Part shown: piece after piece, positions 53,765 to 61,142 of the stretch | Position numbering within the stretch: position 1 is the first letter of the stretch | How the letters are laid out: the number at the start of each line of letters is the position of its first letter | DNA from: a virus | Length of the DNA: 61,142 bases | IMG/VR virus record: IMGVR_UViG_3300008450_000038 | Location: 1 to 61,142 of that record | Strand: one strand, 5' to 3' | The notes under the pieces: generated by a model | Seen by the model: the letters and a program-made list of their open reading frames with translations, nothing else | What the model was told of the DNA's origin: nothing | The model's database searches: none | Made by a program: the position numbers and the translations under genes

Positions 53765-54259
53765 TTATAAAGCCAGTATCTTTTCGATTGACTCCAAGAC
53801 CTGCTTCTGATTTTTAGGGAGATATAGGGGGACTACTGTTCCTTCTCGTATAAGTGTCTGCTTGAATAGTTTCCATGTATTGGGGAATCTATCGTTGGCA
53901 AAACCTTTACACTCGATAACCCACTTAATCTTTCCCTTAGCATCATACCCTATAAAGTCTGGGGTGTATGTGATATCTCGAACCTTTCCGTGGCCCTTAT
54001 CCTCATAATCCCCACTAGGCTTAGTCTCCCAAGAGCACTCAGGATACTCAAAGCCTTGCATAATGACGAACTTCTTTTGTTCGTACTCAAACCTAAGCTC
54101 ATACTCTAATAGCTTACGATACGTAAACACCTCCAACATTGACTTAAACTGTATGCCATCAACTACCTTTTGAGTAGCCTTTATTTTGCCTCTACTCCCT
54201 TTTTTGGGACCAGTCTTTCGTACAGTGTTGGATCGAGTTCTTGTATTTCGTTTAGCCAT
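53765..54259 (-). CDS. PD-(D/E)XK endonuclease, resolvase-like (DUF1064 type)
   Basis: 164 aa. The very basic first ~30 residues precede a compact nuclease: SMLEVFTYRKL with Glu43, then ITYTPDFIGYD with D101 and VIECKG with E116 and K118, giving the E...D...ExK active site. Similar proteins of the DUF1064 type are considered Holliday-junction or branched-DNA nucleases. It probably resolves recombination or packaging intermediates. It overlaps the upstream small gene by 79 bases, so the true start may be later, but ATG 54259 keeps the basic N-terminus. Confidence 0.8.
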   Translation of the reverse strand: MAKRNTRTRSNTVRKTGPKKGSRGKIKATQKVVDGIQFKSMLEVFTYRKLLEYELRFEYEQKKFVIMQGFEYPECSWETKPSGDYEDKGHGKVRDITYTPDFIGYDAKGKIKWVIECKGFANDRFPNTWKLFKQTLIREGTVVPLYLPKNQKQVLESIEKILAL

Positions 54260-54408
54260 GTTCGTTCTAGTTGCTTTGCAATTCTGATATCTCTTACATC
54301 AAAAGTAGTGTAAGTTCCAAGATTACTGAACAATAGTGCACACTTTTCTAGTATTGCATCTATCTTCTCTCTTGTCTCAGGGTCCGTATAGTATTTAGAA
54401 TCAGTCAT
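54181..54408 (-). CDS. Small acidic hypothetical protein
   Basis: 75 aa, helical, no recognised motif. The ATG at 54408 abuts the primase stop with no gap, suggesting coupling, while the 3' 79 bases overlap the nuclease gene. The small size and tight arrangement suggest a genuine operon gene; a primase or nuclease accessory role is only inferred. Confidence 0.5.
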   Translation of the reverse strand: MTDSKYYTDPETREKIDAILEKCALLFSNLGTYTTFDVRDIRIAKQLERTWLNEIQELDPTLYERLVPKKGVEAK

Positions 54409-55392
54409 TTATGGGAGTTGTATGGTTATTATTCTTTTTGCACAGTCTATACCATGATCTTTTACAAGGTCTGATATATCCTTTGATTTGTAATGGGCAG
54501 GGATGATAACATTGATTAGCTGATACGTAGTACAAATCTTATTAGCCATAGTCTGGCCTGGATTGGTATCAGAATGAAAGTCATTATCGTAAAGCACCAC
54601 CACTAAACCAAATCTGTCCTTGAGATGATTGATAAACTTCTCACTAGGCATCTGCATCTCACTCTGAAATGCTACAGCCTCATAGCCAATGGCATTTAAG
54701 GTCATAACATCCTTTAGTGATGAAGCAAGAAAGACAATGTCTCCACTGTCTTTCAATTGGCCATAGCCCTGGATATCATTTTTAGTTGTATTACTGAACC
54801 ACTTACCCTCTGTTTCCAACGGTCTGTAGATCTTATATCTCCCGTTGATATTATATGCATAAGCCAGAGTGTGGCAGCTATACCGAACCTCGTTAATCCA
54901 AAAGTAATCAATCGGCTCAATAGCAAATTTAGTCAATAACTCTAACCCTATCCCAAACTTTCCCCAGAATTTAACGTCTGATTCCGTCCATCTTCTAGCT
55001 CTCTTTGAGATAACAACAGGTCTTCTCTCCTCAATAACTTGATTCCCATAGGTAATAGCCATCTCAGCTTTGGTTGCAGTTCCGATATGCAATCCAAGAC
55101 CAAAGTCAGCATCTATTACCTTGAGTACCTCAATGAATGTAAGGTTGTACTTACGGGCAACATAACTAAAACAATCATGACTCTCCCCATTACCGAAGTC
55201 CTTATACAATAGCTTACCATTGTACTGGATTATCGAGCATGTTGGGGATCTATCTTGTCTGAGCTCACTGCAGAACTTGTCACCAAGTTTTGAAAATGTG
55301 TGACAATAAAACTTAAAGATGTCGTACTCTGATATCCTACATAGGACAGAGTCCTTATCTAAGTAAGCATCACTTTTACGTACCTGAATCAT
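54409..55392 (-). CDS. DnaG-type primase with divergent TOPRIM domain
   Basis: 327 aa. N-terminal ~95 residues resemble the DnaG zinc-binding/initial domain in degenerate form (FCSELRQDRSPTCSI, then YKDFGNGESHDCFSYVARKYNL) with few zinc-type Cys. The C-terminal TOPRIM region has FLASSLKDVMTLNAIG (221-236) and VVVLYDNDFHSD (264-275). The usual first Glu of TOPRIM is replaced by Ala/Ser in the SLKDVM type, a variant I recall in phage primase-like proteins. The D269/D271 pair is kept. It should prime DNA synthesis for the DnaB-like helicase encoded nearby. It is shorter than cellular DnaG and lacks a helicase-binding domain. Confidence 0.75.
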   Translation of the reverse strand: MIQVRKSDAYLDKDSVLCRISEYDIFKFYCHTFSKLGDKFCSELRQDRSPTCSIIQYNGKLLYKDFGNGESHDCFSYVARKYNLTFIEVLKVIDADFGLGLHIGTATKAEMAITYGNQVIEERRPVVISKRARRWTESDVKFWGKFGIGLELLTKFAIEPIDYFWINEVRYSCHTLAYAYNINGRYKIYRPLETEGKWFSNTTKNDIQGYGQLKDSGDIVFLASSLKDVMTLNAIGYEAVAFQSEMQMPSEKFINHLKDRFGLVVVLYDNDFHSDTNPGQTMANKICTTYQLINVIIPAHYKSKDISDLVKDHGIDCAKRIITIQLP

Positions 55393-55401
55393 AAGTTACA
55401 A

Positions 55402-55429
55402 AAATAAAGAAGGGGGCTCGTTAGCCCCC
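55402..55429 (-). terminator. Terminator after ssDNA-binding-like gene
   Basis: On the minus strand GGGGGCT - AACG - AGCCCCC is followed by a T-rich run (complement of 55402-55411). It is a strong seven-pair stem placed 45 bases after the stop of the gene at 55475 and before the primase start, so it should reduce read-through from the SSB-like gene into the primase. Confidence 0.85.
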
Positions 55430-55474
55430 ATCTCCATCAATCTAAAAACAACATATACACACACTAAAACACAA

Positions 55475-56242
55475 TTATACGTCCCAGTCGTCTGCTGCAG
55501 CAACAGGAGTAGTTACCGGAGCATCAGCCACAACCATAGTTGGGGAATAAACCTGTAACTTAAGATCCTTGTTGTACTCAGCATTAAAGGAACCATAGTC
55601 CTCATTCAAAGCCTTGATGAACAAGTCATCTCTCATTGGCTTAAGACGGCCGAAGTGACGGTTGTAAACAGCCTGATACTTGCCATCTTTAACACCAACT
55701 AGAACACGGAGTTTGTTGTCCTTAAGAACTTTCACATACTCCTGCAGTTCTGCTACCTGTCCTTTAGCAATAGCATCGATAGTATCGAATGATACCTCCC
55801 CGCCATTTGCTACGTTAGCCCAAGCTTTGGTAAAGTTAATCAAAGTATCCTCACCTACATAAGCTTTTCTAGTTTTGTCAGCATTTTTCCACCAGTCATA
55901 ACCAGGAACTTCTGCACTCCAGGTAGTCTGACCGATGTTATTAGCCCACATAAACTTACCTCCATCCTTAGATGTACGGATCTTATCCTGCATCAGGATC
56001 TCGAATCGTGTTGTAAAGGATAGACCAGGAACCTCAGACTTAAGCCAGAATACTATCTTGTTATAGTCCTCTTCGTTAAGAGTAACCTTGTACTCAGGTT
56101 CACTACGGAGGTTAATACCAAGATCTGATAGCTCATCTAAGCTAGGGTTAACTGCAACTACTGAAACAGGGGCAATACCCGTGTATAGGGTTATCCCACC
56201 ACCTGCTACTACTTCTTCTGAATTATTCGATTGAATAGCCAT
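55475..56242 (-). CDS. Probable single-stranded DNA-binding protein
   Basis: 255 aa. The core has aromatic and basic residues (FMWANNIGQTTWSAEVPGYDWW, in pieces FMWANNIGQTTW and VPGYDWW) and ends with a Pro/Ala/Thr linker and acidic tip DDWDV, the tail type used by SSBs and T7 gp2.5 to contact partners. Upstream and downstream are RecA-fold ATPase, helicase and primase genes, and a terminator follows, as expected for a highly made replication protein. No classic SSB signature is visible, so the call rests on the tail, composition and context. It is conserved in crAss-like replication blocks as far as I recall. Confidence 0.55.
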   Translation of the reverse strand: MAIQSNNSEEVVAGGGITLYTGIAPVSVVAVNPSLDELSDLGINLRSEPEYKVTLNEEDYNKIVFWLKSEVPGLSFTTRFEILMQDKIRTSKDGGKFMWANNIGQTTWSAEVPGYDWWKNADKTRKAYVGEDTLINFTKAWANVANGGEVSFDTIDAIAKGQVAELQEYVKVLKDNKLRVLVGVKDGKYQAVYNRHFGRLKPMRDDLFIKALNEDYGSFNAEYNKDLKLQVYSPTMVVADAPVTTPVAAADDWDV

Positions 56243-56293
56243 TTTTAATAATTTTTAACGGTAAAACATTTTATAAACAATATCTCTTCCTCT

Positions 56294-56674
56294 TCACATC
56301 TCTGCCTGTGCATCAACAATCATGTCGAGCAAATCGAGTTGGTTAGGATCAGTAACCACCTGCAATGATTCTACAACTGTTGCTGGGATAGTTACTGGGT
56401 TATTGACTGCAATTACTTTATCAGCAGACTCAGCAAACTGATTGCCTACAGTATCGTCAACAATAGAGATACGTGTGATCTTACGACGAGCACGTAGTCC
56501 CTTAAGCTTTGGATGCTTGAATACCTCTGCAACTTCTGCAGCTGACAGGTTATACTTCTTTGCAATACCAGCTCTGTCTAAGCCGTTATTCAAGTCTCCA
56601 AGGACTGATGATACAGTAATTACTGTGGTTGGTTGTGTTGCAATCTCTTGTGCAACTGTAGCTTCAATAGCCAT
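56294..56674 (-). CDS. Small conserved HTH-like protein
   Basis: 126 aa. Residues about 25-62 (DLNNGLDRAGIAKKYNLS, then AAEVAEVFKHPKLKG) form a helix-turn-helix of the type that counts or binds DNA repeats; similar small proteins lie beside the RecA-like ATPase in crAss-like phages. The remainder is Val/Thr-rich with an acidic C-terminus. It could be a transcription regulator of the replication operon or a recombinase accessory protein. No direct evidence for either. Confidence 0.55.
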   Translation of the reverse strand: MAIEATVAQEIATQPTTVITVSSVLGDLNNGLDRAGIAKKYNLSAAEVAEVFKHPKLKGLRARRKITRISIVDDTVGNQFAESADKVIAVNNPVTIPATVVESLQVVTDPNQLDLLDMIVDAQAEM

Positions 56675-56690
56675 TTGATTAGGATTTTAA

Positions 56691-57395
56691 TTAGTCAATA
56701 TAAATTTTACTCCAGTCAAGTTCCATGACCTGACCCTTTAAATGCTCACAACGAGAGCCTGCAGTAATCTCTTCACTAGAATCGAATGAGATCATTGTCT
56801 TGTTTCCATCTCTATAAACGTAGCCTATGGCATCCGAGTTAGAGCAAGCAATGTTTCTAATCTTACCAGTCAAGTCGAGATCTTTAGCAGACACCTCCTT
56901 ACCTTTCTTCTCAAGCATCTTATCCTTGAGGTGGCCGATATAGATGATATGATCAGAGAGCATCTCCAATCTGTCCATCCATTTTTTAATAGCCATTCTC
57001 AAATACAGATAGCCTGCACCCTGAGGGAGAGATAGAACTGATAAGCCTTTATTGTCTTGATCGAAGTTCTTACCCATCGGGGTTTGTCTGTACAATTCCT
57101 TAGCTTCTGACTCACACCATACCTCAAGCTGAGTGAGTGTGTCAATAGCTATATACTTGTAGGGTTTCTTGGCCTGCATGATGGCCTTACCTACCTGTGA
57201 TAACTCTGCAAGATTTGCAACCTTAATCTTGAGTGCTTCAACCATGTCAGATCCTTGTTCCAGGTCTATGATTAAACACCCATCAAGCTTAGCAATTGCA
57301 GTAGTCTTACCAATCTTTGGGGGCCCGTACATAATCATATGTCGTGGGCTTTTCCTTCCAACTGGTACTCTCTCTGTTGGCAATACTAATTCCAT
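56691..57395 (-). CDS. RecA-fold ATPase, Sak4-like single-strand annealing candidate
   Basis: 234 aa. Walker A GPPKIGKTT (24-32) and Walker B YIAIDTLTQ (81-89), then a conserved GHLKDKMLEKKG segment, match the AAA_24/Sak4-type RecA-core ATPases that phages use for homologous recombination with an SSB. The neighbouring SSB-like gene supports this. It lacks the N-terminal domain and C-terminal parts of full RecA. An alternative is a packaging or replication ATPase of the same superfamily. Confidence 0.75.
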   Translation of the reverse strand: MELVLPTERVPVGRKSPRHMIMYGPPKIGKTTAIAKLDGCLIIDLEQGSDMVEALKIKVANLAELSQVGKAIMQAKKPYKYIAIDTLTQLEVWCESEAKELYRQTPMGKNFDQDNKGLSVLSLPQGAGYLYLRMAIKKWMDRLEMLSDHIIYIGHLKDKMLEKKGKEVSAKDLDLTGKIRNIACSNSDAIGYVYRDGNKTMISFDSSEEITAGSRCEHLKGQVMELDWSKIYID

Positions 57396-57409
57396 AGGTT
57401 AATAATAAT

Positions 57410-58384
57410 TTACTTTTTTGGTCTCTCTTTAATCGAGAAGGTAGACAGATCTGATTCGTAAGGAATCATACCAAGCTGACCATCCCTATTCTTTTCTACG
57501 TGACAGGCTAGTAAGCCAACTGGGTTCTCACCACAGTAAGCATCTGTTATCCCGTATAAATCATAAGGACGTTGCAGCATCATAACCACGTGAGCATCCT
57601 GGCCTATAGAGTCACCCCCGAATAGGTCAGTTAGCTGTGGTTGATACTGTTGCTTAGCACGATACTCTTGCTCGATGTTCCTGTTTAGCTGAGAAAGGAG
57701 GATATTGATTACCCCAAGTCTAGCCTGCAGCCACATACAAGTTTTAGATATCTGATTAAGCTTCTGTAGTTCTGTATCCTCAGACCCTAGAATAAGTCTA
57801 GAGTGGTCGAAGAGGTTGATTATTGTGTGGTTTGGGAATTTGATATTCACCCTGTTGTTCACCTCTTTAATCTTAACCATATTCTGAGGAATAGAGCAGA
57901 AGAATATCGGGTACTTACGATACTTATCTACTGCCTTCTCATAGTCGTTGACCTTCTCGTCAGAGATTGGGGACTCGATACTATACAGCTCTGAGAACTG
58001 CAGCTTAACGTCGTTAGCTGCTGCCCTCATAATCTGTTGATAGTCTGGCATCTCGAAACTCCAGTAAAGGAGAATCATTTTCTTGTCCTTGTTCTTGTCT
58101 AGAAGGTCGAAGACCAATTGGTTTGAGAAAGCTGACTTCCCCACACCTGGTCTCCCAGCAATTACATACATTTTCCCAGGCTGCAAACCACCAAGAAGAT
58201 TCTTATTCAATCTATCCCATCCAGTAGGGAAGACAATCCTGTTACCAAGCTTAGCTAGCTTGATCTCTTCGATTGACTTGTCTACTGATTTTGAGATGTG
58301 ACGAAACTCTTTTAAAGTATCGTCTAGATTGTTAGAGTGATCTTGTGATTCGTCCTGTGTTTGGTTCAGGCTCTGTTGTGTCAT
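57410..58384 (-). CDS. dnaB: DnaB-type replicative helicase (C-terminal ATPase domain only)
   Basis: 324 aa. Walker A GRPGVGKS (77-84), the H1a-type segment YWSFEMP (107-113), Walker B-like IINLFDHS (Asp193), and LLSQLNRNIEQ (229-239), then LFGGDSIGQDAHVVMMLQRP (254-273) are DnaB/RecA-fold helicase motifs. The N-terminal primase-binding domain of cellular DnaB is absent. It probably unwinds the phage fork with the DnaG-like primase. It overlaps the upstream gene by 53 bases. Confidence 0.85.
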   Translation of the reverse strand: MTQQSLNQTQDESQDHSNNLDDTLKEFRHISKSVDKSIEEIKLAKLGNRIVFPTGWDRLNKNLLGGLQPGKMYVIAGRPGVGKSAFSNQLVFDLLDKNKDKKMILLYWSFEMPDYQQIMRAAANDVKLQFSELYSIESPISDEKVNDYEKAVDKYRKYPIFFCSIPQNMVKIKEVNNRVNIKFPNHTIINLFDHSRLILGSEDTELQKLNQISKTCMWLQARLGVINILLSQLNRNIEQEYRAKQQYQPQLTDLFGGDSIGQDAHVVMMLQRPYDLYGITDAYCGENPVGLLACHVEKNRDGQLGMIPYESDLSTFSIKERPKK

Positions 58385-58877
58385 TTGTGTCTGTGTACTT
58401 TTCCCAGCTGTGATTATTTATCCAAGTGTCTAGCATCTGCATATACCCAAGACTATTACCTTTCCTACGAAAGTCTAACTCTCTGTTTAGACATTCGATT
58501 ACACGATTGTGCTTCTCCTTATCGGTTCCTACAATCTTCTGATACCTTGTTTTGGATTTAGCATTTGCTTTAGAGTCAGGATCTTTAGCACGTAGCATAC
58601 GTACTTGTCCTTGATTGATGACTTTGAGGGGAAACCGGGAGAGTAGACCATGCCACATCTGATCGAAATCCGAGACAGTTGCACTACCAAACTTATCTCT
58701 TAATGTAACATCGTCTTCCTCCCCTAGTTTTACCCACCCATTGGTTTGCAATAACTCTAAATCAACATCTAACTTTAATAAATCTAACTGGCCACTTTTC
58801 AATAACGACAGATATACATACTCATCGGGGGTTAACCCAAGATTAGTAAGCCTTTCAGTATCAATTTCAATGATCAT
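58332..58877 (-). CDS. Conserved helicase-associated protein (loader candidate)
   Basis: 181 aa. The N-terminal ~70 residues look like a winged-helix domain (TPDEYVYLSLLKSG, then LLQTNGWVKLG), followed by a basic stretch KANAKSKTRYQKIVG and a disordered acidic tail. It overlaps the DnaB-like gene by 53 bases and lies between the two helicases. A winged-helix protein next to DnaB suggests a helicase loader or initiator, but this is inference; I do not recognise a characterised family. Confidence 0.5.
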   Translation of the reverse strand: MIIEIDTERLTNLGLTPDEYVYLSLLKSGQLDLLKLDVDLELLQTNGWVKLGEEDDVTLRDKFGSATVSDFDQMWHGLLSRFPLKVINQGQVRMLRAKDPDSKANAKSKTRYQKIVGTDKEKHNRVIECLNRELDFRRKGNSLGYMQMLDTWINNHSWEKYTDTNDTTEPEPNTGRITRSL

Positions 58878-58913
58878 AAAGATTTCTGTTATACTGTCTA
58901 TACTGAATCGTTT

Positions 58914-60107
58914 TCAAATATAAGAAGAAATATCATCAATCCAACTAATGTTAGATAAATTTTTGATGGCATTTTGTAGCCACTTTTCCTCCTGACTATC
59001 CTTTACATACAGAACAATCACCTCCCCAACCTTATCCTTATCGGATAGTCTAAGGAGACGGCCTACCCTCTGAATCATCTGCAGTGCCTTAGAATCAAGG
59101 CCACAGATAACTCCCAGGTTAGCATCATGCACGTCAAACCCTTGATTTAAGGCCTTTGTAGAGCATAGCACCTTTACAGTACTGTCTTTAAAGTCCTTCA
59201 AAGCTTGATTCTTCTCCTTTGTCTTTAGCTTTGAGTGATAACGAGCAACAGGGATACCTTCATTTGTAATCTCCCCATACATTGCATCAGTAAACTCATT
59301 ACTACCGCCAAAGGTTAGTATCTTCTTATCAGGAAATGCCTTAGCAATCTGAGCAGTATAAAGAATTTTGTTATGAGCTTTCTGAACTATCTCTTTACGA
59401 TCTCTGATAGCTTTGTAGAACATAGCAGCATTCTTCTTATCCTCAGGGCTAGAAGTTGCAGGACTGGCTAAGATTTGATTAGCCCTGTTAAAGGCATCAA
59501 ACTGTCCAAGCTTGTACTTGTAGTGTACAAACATGTTATTAGCAGTCTTGTAACTCTTCCTCTCTTCGTCAGTTAACTCCACAGCTATACAATTAATCTT
59601 GTAAGGGGCAACCAATCCCTTGGCCACACATTCGTCAAGAGTTATTGTATAGACTGGTGGAGCAAGGTTAACTAAGAGAGTACGATATTCAGGTTCTTCG
59701 GGGAGAGTAGCAGTCATGCACAGCAGCATCTTATGAGTATTCTCAGTAAAGATTGTACGATAGACAGGACTTAGCCCAAGATGTACCTCATCTGCTACAG
59801 TGACTGTATAAGTCTCCCCAGATAATTTACATGCTGACTGATAGCATAGAATATCTACCCTATCAAGTACATCGTCATAACCCCACTTTGCAAACTCGTC
59901 TTTGAACTGATCTTGAAGCTGATTGGTTGGGACTAATACTAGCCCTTTACCCTCGTTTCTTCTCAATAGCTCACCGACTGCCATGATACCAACTCTACTC
60001 TTACCAAAGCCTGTCCCAGCAATCACAGAACCTTTGTACCCTGCTTTGGCCCATGACCTAAGAGCTGTACGTTGTTCTGTGTCTTTAACCTGTAACAAGT
60101 TCGTCAT
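58914..60107 (-). CDS. SF2 DNA helicase (DEVH)
   Basis: 397 aa. Motif I AGTGFGKS (30-37), motif II DEVH (106-109), motif III MTATLP (131-136), motif V NQGFDV (321-326) and motif VI MIQRVGRLLR (344-353). This is the RecG/UvsW/DEAD-like superfamily 2 fold, probably a UvsW-type recombination or fork-remodelling helicase. It follows the DnaA-like protein with a 23-base overlap. SF2 helicases of this type are standard in crAss-like replication blocks. Confidence 0.9.
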   Translation of the reverse strand: MTNLLQVKDTEQRTALRSWAKAGYKGSVIAGTGFGKSRVGIMAVGELLRRNEGKGLVLVPTNQLQDQFKDEFAKWGYDDVLDRVDILCYQSACKLSGETYTVTVADEVHLGLSPVYRTIFTENTHKMLLCMTATLPEEPEYRTLLVNLAPPVYTITLDECVAKGLVAPYKINCIAVELTDEERKSYKTANNMFVHYKYKLGQFDAFNRANQILASPATSSPEDKKNAAMFYKAIRDRKEIVQKAHNKILYTAQIAKAFPDKKILTFGGSNEFTDAMYGEITNEGIPVARYHSKLKTKEKNQALKDFKDSTVKVLCSTKALNQGFDVHDANLGVICGLDSKALQMIQRVGRLLRLSDKDKVGEVIVLYVKDSQEEKWLQNAIKNLSNISWIDDISSYI

Positions 60108-60525
60108 TTGATTTAGTAGATAATGTAATAGTTATTAACTCTTTTAACTTTTGAATCTCTTTCTCTGCCTTTTGTATCCTATTTATAAGGACAGCAGGTT
60201 CGATCATCGTATACTTGTTACTACACACTAGAGCTACATAACTCTCTGAGCAATCCTCAAAGAGTTTTCTGTAGTTCTTATCAACAGATACAAGATCCTC
60301 ATGAACCCTATACATGTGATACACAGTTGTTCTGTCTTTGTTAATAAACTTAGCTATATCCTCATCACGTAGGTTAGTGAAGATATGCATAAGGTTAGTA
60401 TAGACACAACGAGCTAACACAAACTTCCTCTTTCTGTTATGAGCAAAGAAGTCTTCCTTAGAAACCCCAGTCTTTAGCTGTACGATTCTACAAATAGAGT
60501 CACTAACATCTTCTGCTGGGTCCAT
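60085..60525 (-). CDS. DnaA domain IV-like DNA-binding protein
   Basis: 146 aa. Residues about 8-80 resemble the DnaA C-terminal DNA-binding domain: KRKFVLARCVYTNLMHIF, then DEDIAKFINKDRTTVYHMYR, the last part corresponding to the DHTTVLHA signature. There is no AAA+ part. The C-terminus is a coiled coil (KAEKEIQKLKELI). It may bind the phage origin or mimic host DnaA at DnaA boxes. The start shares a base with the upstream stop (TAATG). Confidence 0.7.
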   Translation of the reverse strand: MDPAEDVSDSICRIVQLKTGVSKEDFFAHNRKRKFVLARCVYTNLMHIFTNLRDEDIAKFINKDRTTVYHMYRVHEDLVSVDKNYRKLFEDCSESYVALVCSNKYTMIEPAVLINRIQKAEKEIQKLKELITITLSTKSNDELVTG

Positions 60526-60797
60526 TACTTCTCTCCTCTAAGTTTCTTCTGACGAGTGCTGTTTGGATTAACAGGACGGCCTACTTTCATCTTAGCAGGC
60601 TTTTTAACTTGACTTCTAGGAGTCATCATCTTCTCTAACTCAGTGTACTGGAGTCTCATTAACTGAAGAACCTCTTCAATGTAATCAAGCTCAGCCTCAA
60701 AGTTTGCTAGAGATCGTTCGAATTTTGTTACCACAACTCTGTGATACAAGAAGAAGGCTACAAGGCCGCCCATTGCCGTAATTGCTGCAAATACCAT
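60525..60797 (-). CDS. Small membrane-anchored coiled-coil protein
   Basis: 90 aa. An N-terminal hydrophobic segment (about residues 3-18, FAAITAMGGLVAFFLY) is followed by an acidic coiled coil (27-57) and a basic tail (KKPAKMKVGRPVNP). Topology suggests a membrane anchor with a cytoplasmic coiled coil. Stop and next start overlap by one base. Possible roles include superinfection exclusion or tethering of replication to the membrane; neither is shown by the sequence. Confidence 0.6.
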   Translation of the reverse strand: MVFAAITAMGGLVAFFLYHRVVVTKFERSLANFEAELDYIEEVLQLMRLQYTELEKMMTPRSQVKKPAKMKVGRPVNPNSTRQKKLRGEK

Positions 60798-60808
60798 TTG
60801 ATTTGTTT

Positions 60809-60991
60809 TTAAAAGTTAATATAAATTGGATTTTTGGTTAAGCTAAATAGCTGAGCACTGACTGCTTTCCTCTTCTTTAAATTGATTTTGGATTCGTCAT
60901 CATTGCTACATTTCTTTAGCAAAAGTTCTCTACGTTTTACACGTAGCTGTACAATTTCGATCTCTCGATCGATGTCAATTAGTTCTGTCAT
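60809..60991 (-). CDS. Short coiled-coil hypothetical protein
   Basis: 60 aa from ATG 60991. The frame could open further upstream at 61042, but that would overlap the preceding micro-ORF almost fully, and the ATG at 60991 lies one base after its stop. Heptad-like DIDREIEIVQLRVKRRELLL forms a helix, followed by a basic part. No function recognised. Confidence 0.5.
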   Translation of the reverse strand: MTELIDIDREIEIVQLRVKRRELLLKKCSNDDESKINLKKRKAVSAQLFSLTKNPIYINF

Positions 60992-60992
60992 A

Positions 60993-61085
60993 CTAATAAG
61001 GATTTTGATTTTTAGTTTGTTTGTAAAGATCGTATAGGACATGTGCTATTAGACAGCCTATTACTGTAGTTAATAAAGTAAACAT
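60993..61085 (-). CDS. 30-residue single-pass membrane micropeptide candidate
   Basis: A 31-codon frame (ATG to TAG) with product MFTLLTTVIGCLIAHVLY followed by a polar tail DLYKQTKNQNPY. The first ~18 residues form a membrane helix. It sits between the tRNA and the next gene, and its TAG is one base before that gene's ATG, an arrangement consistent with coupling. Short TM peptides like this are common in phage early operons. It may be non-coding; conservation would decide. Confidence 0.4.
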   Translation of the reverse strand: MFTLLTTVIGCLIAHVLYDLYKQTKNQNPY

Positions 61086-61100
61086 GTTAATTAAGATTAG

Positions 61101-61142
61101 TACCCCCATCAGGATTCGAACCTGAGGCCCACAGATTAGAAA
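61101..61142 (-). tRNA. tRNA-Arg(UCU), 3' part (5' part outside window)
   Basis: On the minus strand the sequence reads an anticodon loop TTTCTAA (anticodon TCT), a variable region, T arm TCAGG-TTCGAAT-CCTGA, a 3' acceptor TGGGGGT and discriminator A; CCA is not encoded. The D arm and 5' acceptor lie beyond base 61142. UCU reads AGA/AGG, the Arg codons preferred by most genes here. Confidence 0.88.

Noticed and set aside
1-61142. Stop-codon reassignment (TAG to Gln or TGA to Trp) as in some crAss-like phages
   Set aside because: All large genes are open with the standard code, genes end in TAG at 1485, 8400 and 46910, and no gene is broken by in-frame TAG or TGA.
1-61142. CRISPR arrays, insertion sequences or integrase
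   Set aside because: No spaced direct repeats, transposase or recombinase motifs were found; gene spacing is tight throughout.

Overview
The window is about 61 kb of a tailed double-stranded DNA phage and looks like a crAss-like phage (Crassvirales). The evidence is the gene set and layout. A major capsid gene end is followed by capsid and fibre genes, two connector-type proteins and a very large P22 gp10-like tail hub. Then come five giant virion proteins, one carrying the DFDVD metal-binding loop of a two-barrel RNA polymerase. After that the coding strand switches to a replication block with UDG, FEN-type exonuclease, rIIA/rIIB-like proteins, DnaG-like primase, RecA-fold ATPase, DnaB-like and SF2 helicases. 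Start codons lack Shine-Dalgarno motifs and sit in A/T-rich leaders, and FISUMP-type domains occur in a tail protein. Both fit a Bacteroidetes host. The genetic code appears standard: TAA and TAG end genes and no in-frame stop needs recoding.

Layout. 1-3750 (+): capsid end, two conserved head genes and a second abundant-type capsid or tail protein, with strong terminators after the first and last of these. 3775-8400 (+): two Cys-rich fibre/appendage proteins, a fibre with a GGTGAT motif and a small helical protein. 8404-12151 (+): a metallophosphoesterase, small proteins, a candidate ring protein, a small membrane (holin-like) protein and a Lys-rich protein with an EF-hand-like loop. 12158-22111 (+): second ring/tubular protein and a tail hub that seems divided into two ORFs, the second carrying inserted FISUMP and Ig-like modules. 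22123-46910 (+): five giant virion/cargo proteins totalling 8,247 aa, with a glucosaminidase domain, a RecB-like nuclease domain, an RNA polymerase core and two HExxH zincin motifs. 46922-46948: convergent terminator. 46930-61142 (-): nucleotide metabolism, replication and recombination genes, ending in the 3' part of a tRNA-Arg(UCU).

How it fits together (inference). The plus-strand block builds the particle and loads it with enzymes delivered with the DNA: a wall-cutting domain for entry, an RNA polymerase for early transcription of the minus-strand block, and nuclease and protease domains for host takeover or self-processing. The minus-strand block then replicates and recombines the genome. 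Arg codons are mostly AGA in most genes, matching the tRNA-Arg(UCU). The capsid gene and the ORF at 2706 use CGT instead, suggesting these are the two most highly expressed proteins. Terminase, portal, DNA polymerase and the capsid N-terminus lie outside the window.
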